NCBI GenBank assembly: GCA_022495005.1
Contig: JAGYXB010000973.1
Coordinates: 1-64,000, forward strand
Length of the DNA: 64,000 bases
DNA from: Rhyacophila brunnea
Taxonomy: Eukaryota > Arthropoda > Insecta > Trichoptera > Rhyacophilidae
Reading direction: 5' to 3'
Under the pieces are notes generated by a model. The model ran no database searches. It saw only the letters and a list, made by a program, of their open reading frames with translations, and was not told where the DNA came from. Numbering within the stretch: position 1 is the stretch's first letter; each line of letters opens with the position of its first letter. Positions 57,168 to 64,000 of the stretch are shown piece after piece. Position numbers and translations under genes: made by a program.

Positions 57168-57415
57168 GTGGCCACGTGGCTTAAGCGTTGGGCTATAACG
57201 CCGTGGGTCCCAGGTTCGAATCCTGGGTCTGGCAAGTACACATATTGTTTTTCAATTTGTGTGTGAGTCAGGGTATAGACCTACAAGGTTGAGCAAGTGG
57301 CTGACATCCATTTCTCGTAAAAAAAAACCTGTTAATACAAACCTCTACTCTGTGAGTATGAGAATATAGAGAGAGAATATGATCCTATTAGGATCGGACT
57401 TGGTCTAAAAAAAAA
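57168..57415 (+). repeat. tRNA-derived SINE, family S2, best head
   Basis: A-box GTGGCTTAAGCGTTGGGC (57175-57192 region), GTGGGTCCCAGGTTCGAATC with B-box GGTTCGAATCC, and a CCAGG/CCTGG T-arm-like stem. The body and the GATCCTATTAGGATC palindrome match the other S2 copies. It ends in an A-rich run. Confidence 0.85.
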
Positions 57416-57872
57416 AGATTTCCGACTTTAAGTAGATGGTGATCTTTTATCCAGTATCAATACTGATCTACTGCATTCTCCACATCTACACCCACACATC
57501 TATTATATTTGTCTGAGGACCATAGCCTCCATATCTTGGTGCGGACCCCTGGGCCAGATTCTTTGGCGGGGTCCCTACCTATCGCTAATGTTAAAGACAG
57601 TGTGCCGCTCTACAGTAGCCTTTTCCAAATAGTGGTTGAGGTAAAAATTAAGGGTTATCAAGTGTATCTGTAGCGATTTTTGTATTATTTAATATTGGTA
57701 CCTACAACCACTTGAATAAAATTGCTTGAATAAAATAAACCTGAATAAAATAAACTTGAGTTGTAGAGTTTCGACACATAATCGCACAATCACATATTAT
57801 TTTAAACATGTTAATATTCTCGGAGAAAAATAGCACCGAAGGCGACTTTTCGTTACGATTAAAGCAAATAAT

Positions 57873-57965
57873 GTGTGTTTATCTCACTCCAACTCGCCAT
57901 GCCGGGCCTCCTTTGAGCGCGGGTCCCCAGGCTAGAGCCCTGTCAACCATGCTTAAAACACTGAG
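57873..57965 (-). repeat. GC-rich dispersed repeat R-C, copy 2
   Basis: Inverted match to 30710-30805 (TGTGTTTATCTCACT, GAGCGCGGGTCCCC, AGGCTAGAGCCCTGTCAACC). Confidence 0.55.
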
Positions 57966-59389
57966 GCATTATGATTTAGTACACTTGTCTTTCGCTATCA
58001 GAAACGAAAACTCAATTTCACATTTTCCGTGAAGATAACACGTTTCGGTTTTGTGATACTATGCCTCGGCTAACAACGTGGGAATTCACTTTTTTTCTCA
58101 CTACTGCGGTAAAGCATCAGGGCAACCACACCCTAACGCATCCCGAGGCGTTCCGACCGCCTCCGTAAAACGTTCATGTAGTAAGGCTAATTGTATTATG
58201 AATCTATGGCTATGGCGCGGTTAGTAACGGATGAACCGCAGTGTTTAACTCGCTCATGTAGAATAGGCTTGAGATTCTAATGTGAAAGTACATCACTGTT
58301 ATTAGTATCAATCAAATCAGCCCGTAATTTCATAGGCAAGTTACTGCGCCATCGGGTATATTATACGGGTAGTCAAAATATTATTCATTATTTTAATTAC
58401 GTAATAAAATTAACATAGAATATAATTTTGTTTTAAGGCTTAAACTGCATAACATATTTGATATATTTTTGACAGATCGTTTTGAATTCAAATTACCCTG
58501 AAAAAAGTTTTATTTTCATAACTAAATTATGTATATCTATAAAGATCTTTATTTAATATACAATGTTGTATTGCTGTATTTCATTTCAAAGAATTAAATC
58601 ATAAATAACTATATGTAATAATAGAAGTATGTACAGTAGCATTGTATCCATTTTGCTTGACGTATAAGACTCAGTCATAAATTATGCTACGGGCAAGAAT
58701 TGCACATTGAAAAGTCAGATACAAGTTTGAGAAGCGAGGGCAAAAGAGCGGAGATTTATTTCGGAAATGGAAGTGATTTTATTTTTGAAACGCCATATTA
58801 ATGGCACGCTCCGCCTTTGGAGGCAGAGACTTCGAATTTATATTCGTCTTGAAATATACTTATGAAAATGATTGCGTAACGGGAAATTCCCGAAATTCTT
58901 GAGTACAATTTGGGGGAATGTGCGTCGAGCATTGCCACACTGAAGTGGTACGTTCGGTGATATTTTTTTTTTTTTTTTTTTAAATATTTGTAAACAGTAT
59001 TTTAGTTTTACTGCGATCGCCATTAAAATCACACGATTTTGAAAACATGCTTTACCCTACACCATCCGTAATGTCTAGTGGCGTAACGAATGTTAGACAC
59101 TCTTAAAAGTTGAGCGTGTTCCAAGACCTCGGTTTGCGAGAGAGTTATAATAAGCCACATATTGGTTGAACACGTATAACTGATTTTAAAAAGTAGTTTT
59201 CACTGAAGATCAAAAATTAAGTAGTTTTGGTAGGCATATTTAGGAGCTAACCCTAAATCAGTGATGCAAAACCTATTTGACAGAAGGGGCAATTTATGTA
59301 TTTCCTAATTTTTCACTGGCCACAGTGGGTAAGCGTGTTGTACTAGTCTATAAATACTTTAGCAATTACATAACCAATAATGGTGTCGA
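57966..59389. other. non-coding; poly(T) tract at 58963-58981
   Basis: A GC-moderate section at 58050-58270 has no open frame of note. A T-run of about 19 bases could be the reversed poly(A) tail of a retrocopy, but no source was identified upstream on the minus strand. Confidence 0.35.
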
Positions 59390-59800
59390 AATAACTTTTC
59401 ATACAAAACAGAATTCAAATTAAATCAAATCAAATTTATTTATTTTACATAATATAATGAACATAACAAATTATAAATTCAAAGTGTTCATGACATGACA
59501 TAAAATAAGTGTTAATAATTTAAAAAAAATTAAAATACCGAGAAGTGTGAGTTAATAATAAAATTGGTAATAAAATAAGAAATAAAATAAGAAAATTAAC
59601 TGAAAATGAATTCAATTCTACTTAAAGATGGCTAAAAGTATTAAAAGAATGCATTGGTATCGTGTTCTGATATATTCTAAAAGTTTCAAATATCTAGCTA
59701 GTTGGGAAGTTAGTTAAAAATCGATTGCAAGATTTGTACTGGATAAACAACCACTGGACAAATAAGAATACGAGCTAATAAAAACGTTATAAAATAGAAC
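59390..59800 (+). repeat. dispersed repeat R-A, copy 2, with insertion
   Basis: Matches 16270-16525. Between 59413 and 59595 it carries extra sequence beginning with an AAATCAAATCAAATTTATTT tract, of the kind seen at LINE 3' ends. Copy 1 serves as the empty site. Confidence 0.7.
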
Positions 59801-60280
59801 TTTAGATATTATATATAAATCCATTTAATAACTTAACAAATATATTTGAACATTATCTGGTAAATTTAATGAAAATTAAAGATATAAGACGTGTGTTGAC
59901 AAAATAATGATTTGAAAAAGTGCTATAAACGCGTACACTTGATATAGAATGGTGCTAGATTCTAGACAGTGTAGGTGACTCATTTAGGTGTTGGTTTTGG
60001 TACTTGCAAATAAGATTAGCATCATTGCAATTTTTTAGAGTGGCTGTAATGCCAGAACAATATGTCCTTCCTCTGCGAAATAAGACTTTATTCTCAATTT
60101 CAACATGACGACGTTTACAACAATTATCTTTTATGGTAGGCATTAAAATGTGTGTAAATCTATTTAATGATCATTAAATGTTAATTTATGATGTATAAAA
60201 AACATGATTTTATTATGAGGGTCTAGGACGATTTGGCACCGGGACAACTGGACGCCACGCAATTTGAAATTAAATAGACG

Positions 60281-60295
60281 TTAGGTTAGGTTAGG
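60281..60295 (+). repeat. three TTAGG units
   Basis: TTAGGTTAGGTTAGG, an interstitial piece of the insect-type telomere repeat. Confidence 0.8.
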
Positions 60296-60856
60296 TACTA
60301 CTTAAACCTACCTATAAATACTAAAAAAATATTAACATTATTTATATTTAAATTATTATATTATGATTTAATAGTTGGTGAGAATTTAAATAATATGCAC
60401 ACGTAAATACTGATTTAATCGTGGATATGTTTAAGTTCCAACGAAAAAAGAGTTTTTTTTATTTTATATAAAGCCTTCAGCATGGTTATTATCAATCCGC
60501 AATAAAAAAACAATATATTAAGAGTAAAATGAATTGAAACTACTAAGTAGTAGATAGAAATTGATTAAAATTCCTCGCCTACGTTCTGTATACGTGTCTA
60601 CGATAGTGCGGTGTCCAATTGTCCTGGCGTCCAGTTGTCCCATTCCCTATAACGATGAATTCTGTTTCTTACAAAGTCTACAGATTATCTACGTTAAGCT
60701 CAAAAAGACAACACAAATTCTTTATTTTCGATATTTACACAACATATTCTGGTTGAAGATGTAATAAAAAGAAATCGTATCGCAATAAAGGTTGGGACTC
60801 CATGCTTTAGCATAACAGTATTTATAGTCACATTAGCAAATATCATAACAATCAAC

Positions 60857-60868
60857 TGGTATATTGAG
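60857..60868 (+). repeat. Penelope-like element target duplication, left
   Basis: TGGTATATTGAG, identical to 61672-61683. Confidence 0.85.
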
Positions 60869-60949
60869 TATAATGTTTGAGGCTTTCACGGTTGTTTTTT
60901 TATCGTAGTATATTCTTGGGTTTTCACCGTGTCTCCTTCTTCCTTCTTT

Positions 60950-60990
60950 ACTCGACGTTTCGGGCTCGTTGCAGAGGCCATTATCAAGAG
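60950..60990 (-). ncRNA. hammerhead-like motif in pseudo-LTR (downstream copy)
   Basis: Minus strand: CTCTTGATAATGG, stem II GG.CTC / GAG.CC around a TGCAAC loop, then CGAAACGTC followed by GAG. The GAAACGTC end is canonical for minimal hammerheads with a two-base-pair stem III. The CUGANGA core is altered (CUUGAUAA), so activity is doubtful. Confidence 0.4.
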
Positions 60991-61169
60991 ATATGTTTTA
61001 TGATAAAATGTAGTGTAGGTGTGTGAATGTAAACGTTGCTCTAAGAATGTCAAAAGGAATCCGATTATCTAAGAGCAAACGTTGCTCAGAGTAATCTGTC
61101 AATCATTACGACCGGGGATACCGTCTCGAATATTAGATTTTGCTGATAGTGCCGGAAGCCATGACGTTT

Positions 61170-61580
61170 TTAACCGTATCCATCATCCCTATTAACATTT
61201 TCAGGGTTTCTGTGGATTTCAATGGCTTCCTTTACCAATCGTGCAAAATATCCTTTATTCCGACCCAATATCTTGGTCTCAAAGTCAAATTTGTGCCCTG
61301 TATCCATCTAGTGCTCGGCAATTGCCGACATCGTGTAATGTTTAAGTCGGTATGCTCTCTCGTGTTCACTGACACGCTTCTTTACTGTTCTAGAAGTCTG
61401 GCCTATGTACTTTTTTGGGCATTCACGACAGCTTAACTGGTATACACCTGCCGAGTCCAAAGGTTGTGAGTCCTTTACTGATCTTAACATATTTCGGACC
61501 TTTGTCGATGTTGAGAATATTGTTTCAATATTATGTTTCCGAAGTATCCTGGAAATAGTATCGGTGGTGTTTCTCTTACA
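61170..61580 (-). pseudogene. Penelope-like GIY-YIG endonuclease, C-terminal part
   Basis: The minus-strand frame encodes ISRILRKHNIETIF, LRSVKDSQPLDSAGVY, then the GIY-YIG endonuclease: GVYQLSCRECPKKYIGQTSR, VKKRVSEHERAYRL and SAIAEH. GVY and YIG are the two signature strands. The CxxC between them is the zinc-binding feature specific to Penelope-like enzymes, and the R and H/E of TSRTVKKRVSEHE match the catalytic region. A TAG at 61310-61308 interrupts the frame. It then continues MDTGHKFDFETKILGR, YFARLVKEAIEIHRNPENVN to TAA at 61172-61170. In intact elements this domain nicks the target for reverse transcription. The open frame extending upstream to 61781 is only a read-through of the inverted pseudo-LTR. 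Confidence 0.88.
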
Positions 61581-61582
61581 TA

Positions 61583-61622
61583 TCTCTTGATAATGGCTTC
61601 TAAAACGAGCCTGAAACGTCGA
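61583..61622 (+). ncRNA. hammerhead-like motif in pseudo-LTR (inverted copy)
   Basis: Plus strand: TCTTGATAATGGCTTC, AAAACGAGCCTGAAACGTC, then GAA. Same layout as 60950-60990, in inverted orientation, with further stem II decay. Confidence 0.4.
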
Positions 61623-61671
61623 ATAAAGAAGGAAAAAGGAGACACGGTGAAAACCCAAGAATATACTAAGA

Positions 61672-61683
61672 TGGTATATTGAG
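61672..61683 (+). repeat. Penelope-like element target duplication, right
   Basis: TGGTATATTGAG, identical to 60857-60868. Confidence 0.85.
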
Positions 61684-61724
61684 AATACAACATTTGAAAA
61701 CACAATAGATGTTATACCTATACA

Positions 61725-62060
61725 TACTATAAAAGATCTTTTTGAAAAAAATACGACACCTAACGGAACATGAACCTGCAACTACTGGATTCACGCCAAT
61801 GGGCCTAACCAATTTAGCCACGGCCATAATACTTAATTATGACGCATTTAACCAAAAGTTCTAAGATGAAATGCTTATCAAATTGCATTAATGTTGGCCA
61901 TCGGTATAATATGTGTTTAAAAACAAGAAAAGAATGAATTATTATCCTAATTACTAATCGACACCGGAACATTTCAAATTTTAGTTATAACGCACTCGCA
62001 TATTTGCAAATAATTTAATAGAACGTCAATTCTTGTGAATTATTCAATAAATAAGAGAAA
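61725..62060 (-). repeat. tRNA-related repeat family S3
   Basis: One of the clearest copies. The complement of CGACACCTAACGGAACATGA and ACCTGCAACTACTGG gives a B-box-like GGTTCATGTTCCG. The body has AATTATGACGCATTTAACC, ATGAAATGCTTATCAAATTG, CATCGGTATAATATGTG and CCTAATTACTAATCGAC. Confidence 0.7.
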
Positions 62061-63040
62061 TCGTGTATTAAACTAGTATAATCATACGATAATACATTAT
62101 AATATACATTAAATTAAACTTGTTTTGTAAAAAGATTATTATATTAATACAATATACAATAATCATAATAAATCTCTTCTATATCCAGACACTAAAGAAA
62201 GTTGTTTAACACCTCTTATTTGAGAATCAGAAAATAAGATAACCAAAACAATTCATGTCAAGAATACTTGTAGATACAACATTCTTAAAACATAACAAAT
62301 ACAATATGTATTTGTTAAACATTAATAATAAATTATTGTTATATTATTTGGCACGACCTACTTGAGATTTTATTTCTCATGAAAGCAAAAAGTTTTCAAA
62401 CGTATTATTATTCTAAGGAGTGTTGTGCCTAAACAGATTTTGTATAGGATTGTCATAAACTTTTTCTATAGCACTCTTAAGTTTGGTTTACTTTATTTAT
62501 TGGCTAAAAAAAATATTGTTACATTACAGTTATTAGCGAATACACCACAGTGAAGAGCCGCAAAGTATGTTTAAAGATAAATGTCTCGAAGACAAAAGTA
62601 GTGATAAACTACTTTGCTGAAACAAAAGAAATAGCCACCAATGGCACGAATCAATAACTAATTTTAATCGCCAAAATAATACGCCAATCATGGTCGCTTG
62701 AGTCGACCGTACTTAAGTTACAGACAGTTATATCAAGACAGCGAACGCGCCTAGGCTTGTTAAAGCTAAGCCGTCGTTGACCACAGAATCACTCCTTCAA
62801 AATGCATCTGTTTAACCTTGACAAAAATACAAAAGCGTAATAATTGACGAATAAAAAGTATATATACAAAATCTATTGGTCGCATCAAGACGTATTTATC
62901 TAATAAATATATTTAATATTTTGTTATTTTACTATTTGCGGTAGGTATTGGAAATATAATATTAGTCAATTTTTCTTGAAAATGAGCAATACAAATTATT
63001 TAATAAGTTTTTTGCTATATTTTTAATTACAAGATTAACT
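62061..63040. other. non-coding, no feature seen
   Basis: No supported exon. The 62620-62800 part is GC-richer, without a recognised frame. Confidence 0.35.
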
Positions 63041-63330
63041 AAAAGAAATTTGAGAATGTAACATTCTATATTATATTGAATATACAATATATAAAACACC
63101 TCAAATGAACATATTATTTTTTTTAATACGACACCTGACGGGACTTGAACTTGTAACCACTGCATTTCTGCCATTGTCTTTTACTAATTAAGCTATGGAA
63201 ATCCTACTTAATTATGACGAATTTAATTAGGAGTTCTTATATGAAATGATTATCAAATTTTGATAATGTTGGTATCAATTTTTGTATTTTAAATTAAGGT
63301 ATCATTAATTTCTCTAATTACTAACCTAAA
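63041..63330 (-). repeat. tRNA-related repeat family S3
   Basis: Preceded by the palindrome GAGAATGTAACATTCT (63053). It carries CGACACCTGACGGGACTTGA and ACTTGTAACCACTGC (B-box complement GTTCAAGTCCCG), AATTATGACGAATTTAATTA and TCTAATTACTAACC. Confidence 0.7.
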
Positions 63331-63812
63331 GAAATAATGATTTAACGCTATTATTAATTGTGTGTGTAATTATTACTTGTAAGTATTGTGAAAGGTATGT
63401 AATAGTAGTTTTGCTGTGCATGGTTGAGTTTAAAAAATGTTACGGTCATATAATCTCGCTTACTTCGAGATATTCCATCTACATTTTGATAAAAAAATAA
63501 ACCATTGATGGAATTTTAAAGCCTTATCGGATCGGCGTAGGACCTCAAACTATTCTACGGTCTACAGCCCTGCGGGTCTCTGGAGGCGTATCGTCAATAC
63601 TCACGTCGTGTTACGTTATCCCATTCTACACGAGGCCCTCTACGACGGACCCTCTACGCTGCTACGCTGAAGCTCTACGTCAGGGTTTCAAAAAGTCAGT
63701 TTGCGGCCAATTTCTGACATATCCAATTTAAATTGAAATATATTTTTTCTCTTGAAATGTATTTTACTAAATGTTTGTTTCCAAAATAACCACCAAATCA
63801 AAACCATATCCG

Positions 63813-64000
63813 AGTGGCGAAGGGTGTGGGGTAGGTTGTTGAGATCCGACATAAATAGTGCACACTAAGCTTTGCCAAATAAATCTATTTATTTTCATTG
63901 AACTATTAGTACAAATTTAATTGTAGATGGTATTGGTTAGTTTTTAAAATTTAATTAAACGTTTCCTAAACCAATGTTTCTTACCCTTTTTACATCCGCG
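63813..64000 (+). repeat. end of long-TIR element M1, running off the window
   Basis: Starts GAGTGGCGAAGGGTGTGG and GTAGGTTGTTGAGATCCGAC, then GGTATTGGTTAGTTTTTAAA. The other end, if present, is outside the window. Confidence 0.6.

Larger units (their letters stand above)
60869..61671 (-). mobile_element. 5'-truncated Penelope-like element with inverted pseudo-LTR
   Basis: Flanked by exact 12-bp target duplications. On the minus strand it reads: a pseudo-LTR copy in inverted orientation (61671-61583), then directly the C-terminal coding part (from about 61580), a short 3' UTR, a second pseudo-LTR (60994-60906) and an extension of about 37 bp. The two pseudo-LTRs are inverted repeats of about 88 bp (sharing GTATATTCTTGGGTTTTCAC). 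This inverted, 5'-truncated arrangement is characteristic of Penelope-like insertions. The reverse transcriptase is missing. Confidence 0.88.

Noticed and set aside
57168..57245. possible functional tRNA gene
   Set aside because: The T-arm looks good, but the acceptor and D arms do not pair and the downstream body is shared with three other copies, as in a SINE.
61581..61781. extension of the Penelope-like open frame upstream
   Set aside because: It is read-through of the inverted pseudo-LTR and flanking DNA, past the element's target duplication, and has no domain.
1..64000. CRISPR array, operons, bacterial promoters or ribosome binding sites
   Set aside because: None seen. The window is eukaryotic and repeat-dominated.

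Overview
The window is eukaryotic, AT-rich, intron- and repeat-dominated DNA, most likely from an insect. Reasons: single protein-coding exons with GT-AG splice signals sit in long non-coding stretches. There are many tRNA-derived SINEs, MITEs, non-LTR fragments, a Helitron and a Penelope-like element, and degenerate TTAGG/CCTAA telomere-type repeats. The order cannot be fixed from sequence alone. No bacterial-type gene, rRNA or convincing functional tRNA gene was seen.

Host genes: only two exons are well supported. A CUB-domain exon (13700-13880, +) has a clean acceptor and a GTGAGT donor. A terminal exon of a calmodulin/myosin-essential-light-chain-like protein (39269-39428, -) ends in a degenerate EF-hand. 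Much of the rest is probably intron or intergenic DNA around them.

Mobile DNA by region. 0-13 kb: a 1.2-1.4 kb sequence present twice (441-1888 and 6285-7475), SINEs, an RTE-like LINE tail and a nested MITE at 9.6-10.0 kb. 13-31 kb: the CUB exon, an 837-bp TTAA-flanked palindrome (14148-14984), several MITEs and LINE 3' ends. 31-35 kb: a TIR-flanked 1.5-kb element (31638-33148) inserted in a MITE, carrying a broken spliced coding remnant of unknown family. 37-44 kb: two MITEs, the EF-hand exon, and a Helitron resolved to its exact ends (41426-43296). 44-55 kb: hammerhead-ribozyme-like Penelope repeats, a MITE carrying a telomere-like array, and a nearly full-length RNase H-bearing LINE (46778-52160) nested inside a long-TIR element (46523-52476). 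55-64 kb: more SINEs and a 5'-truncated Penelope-like element with GIY-YIG endonuclease, inverted pseudo-LTR and 12-bp target duplication (60869-61671).

These elements do not form a pathway. They record nested insertions, and several can be resolved to the base because repeat copies elsewhere in the window act as empty sites. The most unusual items are the unidentified broken coding remnant at 32.1-32.8 kb, the hammerhead-like motifs, the telomere-like array inside a MITE, and a SINE flanked by a direct duplication of about 57 bp.
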